Positions 1-11,690 of a stretch of 64,000 bases of DNA are shown here, piece after piece. Each line of letters begins with the position of its first letter. Position 1 is the stretch's first letter. Below the pieces are notes generated by a model. The model ran no database searches. It had not been told where the DNA came from and saw only the letters and a program-made list of their open reading frames with translations. The stretch spans positions 51,301-115,300 of the forward strand of contig JAUCBJ010008689.1 of NCBI GenBank assembly GCA_032718475.1, given 5' to 3'. Position numbers and translations under genes: made by a program. This DNA comes from Nemertoderma westbladi (taxonomy: Eukaryota; Xenacoelomorpha; Nemertodermatida; Nemertodermatidae).

Positions 1-147
1 AAACATGGGCTGGTGGGTTGGTGTGAGAGGAGGTTCTATAATTTCTTAGAGTTAATATGGGAATCATCCCAGAAGGTCCATCAGTTCATTTTATATTTTT
101 TTTGAAATATTTGTATTTATGGTCGCTACCCCCCTTAAATGTACCAA

Positions 148-560
148 TAAAAGAGAAAGTGCTGCGTAAGAGCCAAAACAGATTTCGACCAAGTAGATCA
201 ACAATAGCTCAGATACTTGCACTACGGAGACTAATTGAAGGAATTAAGTCAAAGAATCTCCCCGCAGTCATGACTTTTGTGGACTTCAAGAAGGCATTCG
301 ACTCCATCCATAGAGGTAAAATGCTTGAAATCCTAAGAGCTTATGGAATACCAGAAGTAATTGTTGCTGGCATTGGATTGTTATATTGTGACACAGAAGC
401 GCAGGTACTCTCACCAGATGGTGAAACTGAGTTTTTCTCAATCCTGGCTGGCGTACTGCAAGGTGACACATTAGCACCATTACTATTTGTAATTGTGCTG
501 GATTACGCAATGAGGACGGCAACAAAGGGTGAAGATCTGGGATTCACAGAACGCAGAAGT
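148..560 (+). pseudogene. LINE reverse transcriptase fragment (RTE-like, family 1)
   Basis: A remnant of a non-LTR retrotransposon reverse transcriptase. The translation shows the fingers/palm region: an NRFRPSRST segment, motif A as FVDFKKAFDS with the first catalytic Asp, and the palm segment GVLQGDTLAP. It ends before the FADD motif (motif C), after which the frame runs into AT-rich sequence. No endonuclease and no C-terminus are present, so both ends are lost. It resembles the RTE-like LINE found repeatedly further on but differs clearly in sequence, so it is a separate and older family. It is not functional. Confidence 0.8.
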
Positions 561-614
561 AGTAGATATTTTATATTTATAAATTGTAAGCGACTTATAG
601 TTATCGAGATATAA

Positions 615-1058
615 CCATTAAAGTGTGACAGACCAGTGTACATTTTATCCATTCCCAAATTAAATCGCAGCATATTATGCAAATAATTAAATTATTCTGG
701 AACACTCATTATTCCCTTACTGTTACTTTTGTTTGGTTTGGTTTGTGTTATGTAAATATATGTGTAGTATTTCTATGAATTAAAATAATATGATCTAAAT
801 GGTTATGAACTTTTTTGGGCATTATGATTATCAATAATTTATAACCCAAAAAAATATGGTTTGTTAAAAAATTGCGAATTTATTTCGGGTATTTTACAAG
901 ATTAATTGATCAATGGTGAATAAAAATATGATAATTGTTTAGAATCAATGTGAGAGGTTATCACATTCATATAATAGATTACTAGCACATAATATAAACC
1001 AATACTTTACAGAACTCCCAAACACTCCCAGAGGAGAATAAAATATAGTCCAGTTTGG
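615..1058. other. AT-rich intergenic DNA, 3' flank of YARS1
   Basis: No gene is seen. On the minus strand an AATAAA hexamer (plus-strand TTTATT at about 879-884) lies roughly 175 bases after the YARS1 stop codon and is a possible poly(A) signal. The assignment rests on the hexamer and distance only. Confidence 0.35.
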
Positions 1059-2642
1059 TTAACTAATACTGGCGTCTCTTATAGAAGGACTACAGACAGC
1101 CCCGCGGTCTGTAACTAACAAACTGTCCTTCCAGACTGCCTTCCCCGTAGCACTAACCCGTAAGTCCGGTTGGAGCCGCTCCCAAACCTTCTTCTTGGGG
1201 TTGAGTTGTGGGGGAGGCGTCGAGTCGCCAAGGGAACCCCGCGTAACGACCCTGTCTCCAGGGCAACTACCCGGGGGAGCCAGTAGCGGCTCGACGCAAC
1301 GCAAACCATCGACCTCCTTACTCGCACAGAGAAGCATCGCTTCGCTAACAACCCCTCGCATCTTAACCGGCTTGAGATTGCAAACAAACAGCCCCAAAAC
1401 ATCGAGTAAAGACTCCCTATCCACGAGTTTAGCCAACCCGCTGACTACAGTACGAGACTTCCCTTCACCCAAATCAACATCCTCCACGTACAGAGTATCA
1501 GCATCACCATGGACCTCAACAGACACTATCCTACCGACCCTAATGTCCAGTAAACCAACCGATAAGTCCTCACTAACACCCATCTGGGACACCTTCCCCG
1601 CGGCTTTATCTACGAGAGACGGATAGGCTCTGTTGGTAAGAGCTCGCAATTCCGTTGATTCGAACTTCTTCCTTATCGGCTGCAGAAGGAAGTTTATCTC
1701 GTTACTAACGGCTTCTTTAAGATCCCCAGGATGGAGTTCCCCGGAGGAGTAAGTCGCTTCTAGACGAGGATAATCGGAGAAACTTATATTACCTCCGTTG
1801 GCTTCGCGTCTCTCTATTACAAAAGGACCTCGGGATCCCTTTAAAGGGAAGACAACGTGTTTAACGAAGGCCAGCACCCCGTTGCCTTCCACGTTCTGGG
1901 GCTCACAGAACGCCTTCTTTAGCTTTTTCTTCACGACGTTGACGCTGTCCAACAGATCCACCTTGGAATCCTCCTCACTGCTCGACATCTTGGTGCCGGT
2001 GAGCCCGGGGACCATGGGGTTCATTAGATGAGCTCGTTTCCCGTAGCCCAGCCCCGGGAGGTACTTCTCGGCGAAGGTGAATATCTTCCGTTGATCGACG
2101 CCGCCGAACTGGGCGTCTACCTCGAGGTAATGTTCGTCTAGAGCCTGTAACCCCGGGTAGAGCAACCCGCTTAGCAACGGATGGTCTACCTGTTTGACGA
2201 CTTCAGCCCCCGCCTTCTTGGCGTCGTGTTCAGTAACAACGGAAGTCATCCTGTAGACATCCAACGTGTACTCCTTGCTCAGTTGGTAGTCAGTTCCCTT
2301 AACAAACTTGAGTTTATCTAGAGGAACTCCAATAGATTCGAGCATGGCTTTAATGATATGCTCGTAATAGATGACCCTGTGGTTAAGGAGTTCCCATGGG
2401 GCCTTCATGTTATCGAGATAGGCATGGAGGTCCGCGAATAGTATGGTGACTTCGCATCCGGCGTTAAGGAAGTCCGCTATTTTACTCATTGGTACGAAAT
2501 AGGCGATGTGAGGTTTACCAGTGGTGGCCGTTCCCCAGTAAATCTTGAGGTCTCTTGTCGCCAAAATATTTCGAATTTTCTCTTCCCCTAAAACCTCTTG
2601 TAAGTTTCGGGTTATCAGTTCGTACTTGGCGTCGATATCCAT
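1059..2642 (-). CDS. YARS1: Tyrosine--tRNA ligase, cytoplasmic (with EMAP-II-like C-terminal domain)
   Basis: Charges tRNA-Tyr with tyrosine in the cytosol. The open frame also extends upstream to a TTG, but the first ATG is at 2642 (A at -3, G at +4), giving 527 residues, essentially the animal length (about 528). Numbering from that ATG: a class I HIGH-type motif as KPHIAYF near 43-49, the [16 protein letters not shown] block near 71-86, tyrosine-pocket residues in the [12 protein letters not shown] and [11 protein letters not shown] segments, and the KMSKS loop as KMSSS near 218-222. The tRNA-binding EMAP-II/OB-fold tail starts near 365 (LDIRVGRI) and includes [11 protein letters not shown]. 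The coding region is one exon. The position holding the ELR tripeptide in mammalian YARS1 reads NHR, so cytokine activity of the mammalian type is not supported. The identity is secure. Confidence 0.97.
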   Translation of the reverse strand: MDIDAKYELITRNLQEVLGEEKIRNILATRDLKIYWGTATTGKPHIAYFVPMSKIADFLNAGCEVTILFADLHAYLDNMKAPWELLNHRVIYYEHIIKAMLESIGVPLDKLKFVKGTDYQLSKEYTLDVYRMTSVVTEHDAKKAGAEVVKQVDHPLLSGLLYPGLQALDEHYLEVDAQFGGVDQRKIFTFAEKYLPGLGYGKRAHLMNPMVPGLTGTKMSSSEEDSKVDLLDSVNVVKKKLKKAFCEPQNVEGNGVLAFVKHVVFPLKGSRGPFVIERREANGGNISFSDYPRLEATYSSGELHPGDLKEAVSNEINFLLQPIRKKFESTELRALTNRAYPSLVDKAAGKVSQMGVSEDLSVGLLDIRVGRIVSVEVHGDADTLYVEDVDLGEGKSRTVVSGLAKLVDRESLLDVLGLFVCNLKPVKMRGVVSEAMLLCASKEVDGLRCVEPLLAPPGSCPGDRVVTRGSLGDSTPPPQLNPKKKVWERLQPDLRVSATGKAVWKDSLLVTDRGAVCSPSIRDASIS

Positions 2643-2667
2643 CGTTAAATTCTTCAACTTTTCAAAG

Positions 2668-2690
2668 CTGCAAAGACACCTGGATTAAAT
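2668..2690 (-). other. Possible 3' splice site in the YARS1 5' UTR
   Basis: On the minus strand, 25 bases before the YARS1 ATG, the sequence reads GGTGTCTTTGCAG followed by CTTTG. This is a pyrimidine-rich tract ending in CAG, as expected for a 3' splice site, and suggests a 5' UTR intron upstream. No donor was identified. Confidence 0.4.
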
Positions 2691-3119
2691 CCGTAAATTA
2701 TATGCAAGGCTACCGAAGTCCTTGATTCTATGTCTAACAACGGAACTACTACCTGACTACACTATCCGGTACTGAAATAGGGCTGTTTGAGAAAGTTATC
2801 AAATTATTTGATTTTGCCCCGTAATTATACATGAGAGTAAAAACCCAAGCAATTTTTTCTGAAAATCCAACGATATTGCCTGTTTTATAAATGCTTTAAG
2901 TTGTTATGGGCTGTTCTGTTTGATTGGTTGTTAATGTAATTACGTGCTAATCTTGGCCAATATATATATATTGAAGATACGCCCCCAATCGGGGCAAATT
3001 GGGTAGGCCAGGTAAATTTATAAAAGCACAGCACATAATTTTCAATAGATTTAAATAAAACAATTCTAAAATTAAATATAGCTAAAAATAAACTTATGAG
3101 TGGTGGAAGTCAGATGTAT

Positions 3120-3345
3120 TTACAACGATAGTTGAGATAGCGATGGGCACGTGGGGCAAACCAGAGCGTGGTAGCGGTCTTTGGCAGACCCGTCGCAGTA
3201 CCGGCATGCGCAGCCGTTGGATAGGTCGTGGAAGGGGACTGAGTTCCTAAACAGTTTATGGTGGAAACCGTGCGAGGTTGACCTCGTTATGAGATGGCGG
3301 TTTCGCTGGCCAGGTAATTTCCAGCCAGAAGATGAGATAATCTTG
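3120..3345 (-). other. GC-rich segment open on both strands, unrecognised
   Basis: A roughly 200-bp GC-rich island in AT-rich surroundings, free of stops on both strands. The minus-strand frame has a short cysteine-rich end (CACRYCDG ... VCPTC). No ATG starts either frame and no family is recognised. It could be a small exon or the remnant of a repeat. Confidence 0.15.
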
Positions 3346-3433
3346 GCCAATATTAAATGCATTAAATAAACAGCCACTGATCAATGTTTACGTATATACA
3401 GTAGGAGTCAATACTTTTCACAGGAGGCATGGT

Positions 3434-3456
3434 GGGGGGGGGGGGGGGGGGGGGGG
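3434..3456 (+). repeat. 23-base poly-G run
   Basis: An uninterrupted run of 23 G in otherwise AT-rich DNA. The length is the kind that sequencing and polymerases often miscount. It could form G-quadruplex structure. Confidence 0.9.
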
Positions 3457-3776
3457 TAGTCGCAACACAGCTATCTTTGTGAATTAAAAGCACATCCCGG
3501 CGAATTAGCAATGATAATTATTAAGTGAGGATTTACTTTGGAATAAAGATGTAACGTAAAAAGAGCACAAAACGGCAGATATGTATAACCACTAAAATAT
3601 AATTTGGTGGTACCGGCAGACCGGTAATAATTATTTATAGTATCATTTATTGTAATAACAACTTGTATTGTTTTGGTTAGAAAAGCGACACCATATGTAA
3701 CCTGGCCAACACAGTTTATTGTTTTGGTTATGAGGTAATTAACAACATTTGTTTGGTTTCAAAAGCCCTACTGCAG

Positions 3777-3872
3777 TACTGTATTACCTATTATTTACCC
3801 ACATTAAATGTCCAGTTACTGATGTACTGTATTACGTATTATTTACCCACATTAAATGTCCTGTTACTGCTG
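3777..3872 (+). repeat. 48-bp tandem duplication
   Basis: Two direct copies about 48 bp apart, both containing GTATTAC.TATTATTTACCC and ACATTAAATGTCC, with a few substitutions. Local duplication with no coding content. Confidence 0.8.
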
Positions 3873-4561
3873 TACTTTACGATATGACAGTATTTTACAA
3901 AGATTAAAGCTGTAAAGAGGCCTGGCCTCTATCCTAGAACCTATTGCAAGAGTCCATCATATTGTATTATAATATTCTTAAGTACATTCCTGCATTATTT
4001 CATTATTACGTCAGTCACTACAAACAATCACTCCTTAGGTAAGTTGGTTAGAGTCTGAGAGTACATAGAGCTACCGGCATACTGCTGTACTGCGATATTT
4101 AAACGCAATAATTTTTCTCGTCCGTTTAAATCCTTTTTTTGTCCTTTTTTTTTACTTATTATGTCCTCCAAAAATCTACCGTTAGGTTCCTTGCTACCGG
4201 TTTCTCTACTGCTGTTCTCTTAGGGTATAAGTACCGGTATTAGTATATATCAGTATATAGAGCACTATTTTGCAGTATTGCATTGTACAGTTGTATGTAG
4301 CATGTAGGTATAAAGCATATGCCTTAGAAATAATTATACTGTCTGACTGTATTATACTACATTACAGCATTAGGTACTGACTCACTGATACTGTGATATG
4401 TACAGTTGTAAATATGATAGGCCTATATGAATTGTAATTGCCTAATTGTGATAATTGTGATGGCCTAATTGTGATAGATAGATAGATTTCTTTATACATT
4501 ATGTAAAAACAATAACAAATACACCAAACAATGTACCTGTACCGGTATAAAGGTATTGTCC

Positions 4562-5425
4562 AACATGACATATAGGATTACCCCTAAAGCTTTGCAGCTT
4601 ATTTCCAAGGGGGTCCTTTGTTACTTGGTTACAAATACAATATTACACTACGCTAACCTAAAACCCATATAAAACGTAATTACACTATGTAGGCTACATG
4701 TCAGCATGTACAACTTTACCGAGAGCGTGACAATGTCCGACTCAACGATAAAGATGTAATGTAGGCCTACGGAACAATTTATTATAAAACGTAATTACCG
4801 GTACAGTCTGACAGTATAAATAGTAGGCCTAAATAATTAATAAACTAATAACTTACTGTAGGACTATTGTACCTATTTTTACATTGCACACGGACTGACG
4901 GAGGTGAGATTTAACTGCAGATTTAAAAGAATGTTGATTATCTAGGTTTTTAATTTCATTTGGCAGAGCGTTCCAATTCTTAATGCCGTTAAAAAAGAAA
5001 GTATCAGATTCGAAGGATTTACAATTCGGGAGGTAGAAGTTTGAAGCACTAGCTCTGGTACCGGTACTGTAAGAGTGTCAGAGTGTGTATCCGGAGTATC
5101 GCGTACCCTGTTGAATTTTTGTTTTAGGTAATTGGGACATTTACCATTATACACTTTATGCACATGGTTAAGGCGTAGCTGGAGCTGCTTAACTCTACTA
5201 TCTAAGTTAAGTAGTCCAGATTCAGAAAAGTCATCTGGCTGTCTGGAGTTAGGTGGTGCCTAGGTTTGTAGTCTTTAATAAATCGTACTACTTTATTCTG
5301 AGCTACTTGTAATTTACATTTAAGCTGTTTGGTTAAGCCTTCATACCAAGAAGAGCATGCATAGTCCATGTGACACTGTGACTGTATTAAAGAAGAGCAA
5401 AGTAACTTGCGGGAGTCGGTAATGT
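4562..5425 (-). pseudogene. L2/CR1-like LINE 3' fragment (RT C-terminus and 3' end)
   Basis: Minus-strand remnant of a different LINE clade. The 5' part translates to the conserved RT thumb region (CHMDYACSSWY, then KLQVAQNKVVRFI), followed by KVYNGKCPNYL and, with frame damage, the region equivalent to the terminal LWNSLP segment. Downstream, 4567-4640 carries the 3' end typical of invertebrate L2/CR1 elements, reading GGACCCCCTTGGAAATAAG and then AAGCTTTAGGGG. It is 5'-truncated near 5425, frameshifted and non-functional. Clade assignment rests on the 3' signature and C-terminal pattern. Confidence 0.75.
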
Positions 5426-5936
5426 AATGTAATGTAATTGCACTCCAAATAATTGCACCGACAAATAAAATAATTAATTATTTAAAATTAATCTTAATGA
5501 CATAGGGTACATAATACATATTCACAAAATGCAATTGAATTAGACCTTTAATTAAACAATTATATGTATGGAGGGAGAAGATAACCCAGGCTGCCAGGCA
5601 ATGTTGCACTTACAAGCGCATCTCTATTGGAATTAAGTAAAAATATTGCAAACTAAAAAAATAAAATGGTAAAACTGGTAAAACCGTATTTAAACTATTT
5701 TTATTTCTGTATAGAAACCTAAGCCTACTGTTAACTTTCGAGAAAATATTTTTCACTGTGCTTACTGTATGTGTGGGCGTTGGGTCAGCCACGTAAGGTC
5801 AGCCATGTAAACACCGCGTACCCGTACCGGTATTATTTTAGATTATTTACTACAGTAACAGTACAGCAGTACCGGTATCAGATACAGAGATAGAGTCAGA
5901 CAGTCAGAGTATTAACCAAATCCTGGAACCACAATC
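5426..5936. other. MCM2 upstream region
   Basis: AT-rich intergenic DNA before the MCM2 start. It contains several copies of the short word ACCGGTA, which recurs throughout the window, and no recognisable core promoter. The context at the start codon (ATCATGG) is good for translation. No other gene is seen. Confidence 0.4.
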
Positions 5937-7035
5937 ATGGCAAGTAATGGGTCGGCAGGAAATCCCCCCAGTTCGGAACTGGACGACGAGTTTGAGTTGA
6001 CGAGTTTCCGAGGTGATGAACCTGAAACGGACGATGTCTTAGCGAATGATGACGCCTTACAACCGGAGGAGGATGAAGATGGGGAGGAACTGTTCGGTGA
6101 CAATATGGAGCAGGACTACCGGCCGATACCGGAGCTGGATGTGTACGAGGGGGAGGGTATTGATCTGGAGTCGAGCGAACTCAGTGAGTTGGATATCGAG
6201 ACGAGAGTGGCGGCGGAGAAAGCGATGCGAGCGCGAGATCGGTCGCGAGGGGTGGAAGCTGGCGGGATGCGGCACGGATTAGTGTACGACGAGGAGGAAG
6301 AAAGCGAGTCGGAAGGCGAGGATCAGTCGAGGAAGAAACGGAGACGCGAGGCGGAGAGGGTTGCGGATGTCGACGAGGACATGGTGGAGGGGATAGAGAA
6401 CCTCGAGGATATGAAGGGACATTCGGTTCGCGAATGGACCGCCATGGAGGGCCCGAAACAAGAGATCTACAACCGATTCAAACAGTTCCTTCGGACCACG
6501 TTGGACAGTAAAGGCCACAACATCTACCGGGAAGAGATCCAGAAAATGTGCGAATCCAATAAACAGAGTCTCGTTGTCGACTACAACGTGCTTTGTTCCA
6601 AGGAGAACGTTCTCGCATTCTTCCTCCCCGAGGCTCCCAACGAAATGTTCCCGATATTCGATCGAACCGCCAAGGAAGTCGTGCTCAGTATGTTTCCGAA
6701 GTACGAACAGATCCACTCCGAGATATACGTCCGAATCTCGGAGTTACCTCTTATTGAGGAGATCCGCTCCCTCCGCCAACTCCATCTAAACCAGTTGGTT
6801 CGCACCAGCGGTGTGGTCACCAGTTGCACCGGAGTTCTTCCCCAACTCAACATGGTTAAATACGACTGTAACAAGTGCGGCTTCGTGTTGGGTCCGTTCT
6901 ACCAGAGACTCACAGACGGCGAGGAAGTTAAACCCGGTTCCTGTCCCGATTGCCAATCCCGGGGCCCATTCCAGGTCAATATGGAGCAAACGTTGTACAG
7001 AAACTACCAGAGGATAACCATACAGGAGAGTCCAG
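5937..7035 (+). CDS. MCM2: DNA replication licensing factor MCM2, first coding exon (partial)
   Basis: MCM2 is a subunit of the MCM2-7 replicative helicase and a histone H3-H4 chaperone in the nucleus. The 366 complete codons here give an acidic N-terminal tail with the histone-binding element [15 protein letters not shown] at 60-74 (Tyr61 and Tyr70 match the two H3-H4-contacting tyrosines of the human protein), a basic KKRRR nuclear signal at 133-137, and the MCM N-terminal domain with its C4 zinc finger (C311, C314, C336, C339). The exon ends within QESPG at CCAG|GTATTA, a good donor leaving phase 1; after it the frame reads AT-rich intron until a stop at 7073. The AAA+ helicase half (Walker A, Walker B, Arg finger) was not found downstream, so the gene is incomplete here. 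Confidence 0.95.
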
Positions 7036-7043
7036 GTATTAAT
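7036..7043 (+). other. 5' splice site of MCM2 exon 1
   Basis: CCAG|GTATTA at the point where homology to MCM2 stops. The intron starts with GT at 7036. The split glycine codon (G|GN) fits the conserved QESPG sequence. Confidence 0.85.
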
Positions 7044-7228
7044 TTATTTATTATTCTAGAACATACATTATAAAGCAGCAAATATAATTATATCATATAA
7101 CGGTGTGAGAAAAATACTATAAGAAAAGTAAATAGTAGAACAATCTAAATAATCCCATCATACTTTATACATTACTACTATGAATCAGCAGGCTGCATCA
7201 TATGCTTATGGGGTTGTACATTGGCACC

Positions 7229-9464
7229 CTACTTTAGACCTAAGTACCCATAGTACACCCTATCTATGGGGTAGTACACCCTATCTATGGGGTAGTACAC
7301 TCTATCTATGGGGTAGTACACCCTATCTATGGGGTAGTACACCCTATCTATGGGGTAGTACACCCTATCTATGGGGTAGTACACCCTATCTATGGGGTAG
7401 TACACCCTATCTATGGGGTAGTACATTGGCACCCTACTTTAGACCTAAGTTTCTATAGTACACTCTATCTATGGGGTAGTACACCCTATCAATGGGGTAG
7501 TACACCCTATCAATGGGGTAGTACACCCTATCAATGGGGTAGTACACCCTATCTATGGGGTAGTACACCCTATCTATGGGGTAGTACACCCTATCTGTGG
7601 GGTAGTACACCCTATCTATGGGGTAGTACACCCTATCTATGGGGTAGTACACCCTATCTATGGGGTAGTACATTGGCACCCTACTTTAGACCTAAGTTTC
7701 TATAGTACACTCTATCTATGGGGTAGTACACCCTATCTGTGGGGTAGTACACCCTATCTATGGGGTAGTACACCCTATCTATGGGGTAGTACACCCTATC
7801 TATGGGGTAGTACATTGGCACCCTACTTTAGACCTAAGTTTCTATAGTACACTCTATCTATGGGGTAGTACACCCTATCAATGGGGTGGTACGTCAGTGC
7901 CCTACTTAGACCTAAGTTTCTATAGTACACCCTATCTATGGGGTAGTACACCCTATCTATGGGGTAGTACACTCTATCTATGGGGTAGTACACTCTATCT
8001 ATGGGGTAGTACACTCTATCTATGGGGTAGTACACCCTATCTATGGGGTAGTACACCCTATCTATGGGGTAGTACACCCTATCTATGGGGTAGTACACCC
8101 TATCTATGGGGTAGTACACCCTATCTATGGGGTAGTACACCCTATCTATGGGGTAGTACACCCTATCTATGGGGTAGTACACCCTATCTATGGGGTAGTA
8201 CACCCTATCTATGGGGTAGTACACCCTATCTATGGGGTAGTACACCCTATCTATGGGGTAGTACACCCTATCTATGGGGTAGTACACCCTATCTATGGGG
8301 TAGTACACCCTATCTATGGGGTAGTACACCCTATCTATGGGGTAGTACACCCTATCTATGGGGTAGTACATTGGCACCCTACTTTAGACCTAAGTTTCTA
8401 TAGTACACCCTATCTATGGGGTAGTACACCCTATCTATGGGGTAGTACACCCTATCTATGGGGTAGTACACCCTATCTATGGAGTGGTACGTCAGTGCCC
8501 TACTTAGACCTAGGTTTCTATAGTACACCCTATCTATGGGGTAGTACATTGGCACCCTACTTTAGACCTAAGTTTCTATAGTACACCCTATCTATGGGGT
8601 AGTACATTGGCACCCTACTTTAGACCTAAGTTTCTATAGTACACCCTATCTATGGGGTAGTACATTGGCACCCTACTTTAGACCTAGGTTTCTATAGTAC
8701 ACCCTATCTATGGGGTGGTACGTCAGTGCCCTACTTAGACCTAAGTTTCTATAGTACACTCTATCTATGGGGTAGTACACCCTACTTTAGACCTAAGTTT
8801 CTATAGTACACCCTATCTATGGGGTAGTACATTGGCACCCTACTTTAGACCTAAGTTTCTATAGTACACCCTATCTATGGGGTAGTACATTGGCACCCTA
8901 CTTTAGACCTAGGTTTCTATAGTACACCCTATCTATGGAGTGGTACGTCAGTGCCCTACTTAGACCTAGGTTTCTATAGTACACCCTATCTATGGGGTAG
9001 TACATTGGCACCCTACTTTAGACCTAAGTTTCTATAGTACACCCTATCTATGGGGTAGTACATTGGCACCCTACTTTAGACCTAAGTTTCTATAGTACAC
9101 CCTATCTATGGGGTAGTACATTGGCACCCTACTTTAGACCTAAGTTTCTATAGTACACCCTATCTATGGGGTAGTACATTGGCACCCTACTTTAGACCTA
9201 AGTTTCCATAGTACACTCTATCTATGGAGTTGTACATTGGCACCCTACTTTAGACCTAAGTTTCCATAGTACACTCTATCTATGGAGTTGTACATTAGCA
9301 CCCTACTTAGACCTAAATACCCATAGTACACCCTATCTATGGGATGGTCTAAACCTAAGTCCCCTTCGTACACTCTATCTATGGGGTAGTACACCCTATC
9401 AATGGGGTGGTACGTCAGTGCCCTACTTAGACCTAAGTTTCTATAGTACACTCTATCTATGGGG
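7229..9464 (+). repeat. 21-bp minisatellite array with ~58-bp composite units
   Basis: Tandem copies of a 21-bp unit reading TACACCCTATCTATGGGG plus TAG. A longer ~58-bp form adds TTGGCACCCTACTTTAGACC and TAAGTTTCTATAG and dominates after 8500. Because 21 is a multiple of three and no frame stop falls inside the unit, the array reads as TPYLWGS repeats on the plus strand and YYPIDRV repeats on the minus strand; these are not credible genes. It probably lies in MCM2 intron 1 and continues after a LINE insertion at 10701. Confidence 0.97.
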
Positions 9465-10700
9465 TACTACTACTACTACTAGGATCGGCATGCTGCATTG
9501 CAGCTGCATTTTTAAGAATGCTGTGCCGGCTTGTCAACAAAATTGCACCGCCACAACTCCCTATCACCCATGACATTTGCTAGATCATCCGCATCTTTAA
9601 GGCCAGTGTCCTTTAAGATGCGTCTCAAGAAAGTCATGGGCTGTCCACCATGCTTATTCACTCCATGAGGCTGCCAAAGTACAAGATTATGCACTGGCTG
9701 GTCCTCACGGCGAAAGCAATGTCCTGCAAAGCGGAGGCGGTTTTGTTCTAGTGTCAAGCTTGGGGGAACCAATGAGACACCTCCAATGTTATATAGTGTC
9801 TGGTTGGAGATGTGTGCATTGTACTTGACACAATGAACCCGGCGTAGCATTCTTGTGAATGTGCCATCCAGAGATTTGGTGTCCTCAGCAGTTAGAGCCC
9901 AGCATGGACTCCCATAGAGGAGTACTGGAACTACTGCTGCTCTAAATAATCGGACCTTAAGTTTCCGATTAATTCTCGGTGACTTCCAAATCCTGGAAAG
10001 CCTATTTAAGGCTGCCCATGCCTTTCCCTTACGTATTCGAAGGTCCTCACCTGACTTCCGGATCCATGATCCCAGGTAACAGAAGTCGTCCACATGCTCA
10101 AGCATACCATCCTTTGAGCTTATGCTCATCCGATCAGAGACTTGCTGAGGACTTTCAAAGTTAACGGTCAGAATTTTGGTCTTTCTGGAGTTAATAAAAA
10201 GACCAACACTAGAAGCAGCATGTTCTAATGAGCTGAGGAGCCGTTGGGCTCCCTCTAATGATTCTGAGAGTACTCCTAAGTCATCAGCAAAGTCTAGATC
10301 AGTTAGGTACTTGGCAGGATTTCCTCGACTTCTGGAGCCAGTAGGTGGAGTTATCATCACCCCATCATCATTATGATGATCTAAGGACATGCGTAGAACA
10401 TAGTCAACCACAATAATGAACAAGAATGGTGCAAGTGTGTCTCCTTGGAGGACGCCCCATAACACTTCAAATGGTTCTGTGTCACCGTCAACAGTAGACA
10501 CAAATGTTGTCGAACCATCGTATACTGATCTGATTGCTGCAATAATTTCATCAGGAATCCCATATAATGAAAGTATGATGAACATACGTGAGCGAGAGAC
10601 TGAATCAAAGGCCTTGAAGAAGTCAACAAAGATAACAGCCAGATGCCTGTCTTTCTTTTTTGATAATTCTTCAATTATCCTTCTAAGTGCCAAAATGGGC
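9465..10700 (-). mobile_element. RTE-like LINE copy 1, 5'-truncated, nested in the 21-bp array
   Basis: 3' fragment of the window's dominant LINE family, antisense. It keeps an open frame (9512-10693) from just before RT motif A (FVDFFKAFDS) through LQGDTLAPF and FADDLG to the C-terminal RFAGHCFRRED segment and stop. The 3' end is the family hallmark: a very short 3' UTR (GCAGCTGCAATGCAGCATG, then CCGATCC) followed by (TAG)n. It sits inside the 21-bp minisatellite; about 13-15 bases of array sequence (CCCCATAGATAG) occur at both junctions, fitting a target-site duplication. The endonuclease is lost, so it cannot move by itself. Confidence 0.93.
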
Positions 10701-10975
10701 CAAAAATCTATCTATGGGGTAGTACATTGGCACCCTACTTTAGACCTAAGTTTCCATAGTACACTCTATCTATGGAGTGGTACATTAGCACCCTACTTTA
10801 GACCTAAGTTTCTATAGTACACCCTATCTGTGGGGTGGTACGTCAGTGCCCTACTTAGACCTAAGTTTCTATAGTACACTCTATCTATGGGGTAGTACAC
10901 CCTACTTTAGACCTAAGTTTCCATAGTACACTCTCTATGGGTTGGTACAGAAGGTACCCTACTTAGACCTAAATA
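10701..10975 (+). repeat. 21-bp minisatellite array, continuation
   Basis: The same composite units as at 7229-9464 resume directly after the LINE and decay near 10975, showing that the LINE split one array. Confidence 0.92.
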
Positions 10976-11690
10976 TTATGTATGTTAATACTCTTCAAGC
11001 TTAAGTAATATTTATTTTCTCGTCGGTAGGGTGTATCGCCCCCATTCCCACCCCTCAGTCCAACGTATTGGACGACTCATTAACCTAAGGGCGATTCTTC
11101 CAGCAGGCAACTCTCCCACTGTCCCCCAATAGGTCCTCTTATCCTTCGCCCTATTCTTCACGTCGATTCTAAATCCCTCGGATCTGACCTCCCACTCCTC
11201 TCCAGTTTCAGATCCGACCTTCCCGTTACCTCATATAATTCGTCATGTTTTTCCTTTTGGCGGCAAAATGCCACCCTTCATCTCATCATCACTGGTATAT
11301 TCCACCTTTGCTGGCCTTCCCCTCAATATGTGCGCCGGCGTTAAAGCCCCCAATGACCCTTGGTTATCATTCGGTACGCATAATGGTTAACCATTTAATG
11401 CCCCCTCGCACTCTGCCAGCCCTGCGTCCGACACACCTCTTCCAACAACCCTTTTACCATCATCCTCCTATCTTTCTTCCTCTTTTCTTCTTCTTATTGG
11501 ATCGGAATCGGTGGGACATTCGGGAGGATTGTTGGTTGACCAAGAAAAGAACTAAAGTGGGATTCTAGGGTATCAGCATTTATTTGGTTTGCGTTTTTTC
11601 TGAAAACACCAGGGGTTTAGTTCCGAATTGAATGCGAGTTCCATTAGACAATTCTCCTCGTAGGTTTCGCGTTTAATCGTTATTAGATTT
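10976..11690. other. Unrecognised, possibly repeat-derived DNA
   Basis: A GC-richer stretch with pyrimidine-rich runs and one plus-strand open frame (11245-11568) that looks low-complexity (HHPPIFLPLFFFLL) and resembles no known family. The base composition differs from both flanks and suggests part of an old mobile element, perhaps the untranslated region of the LINE remnant that follows. Confidence 0.25.

Noticed and set aside
7180-8403. Open frames encoding YLWGSTP and YYPIDRV repeats
   Set aside because: They are the automatic translation of a stop-free 21-bp minisatellite on both strands; they have no start context, signal or homology.
11245-11568. 107-codon plus-strand frame
   Set aside because: Low-complexity pyrimidine-rich sequence with no recognisable domain; kept only as an unexplained region.
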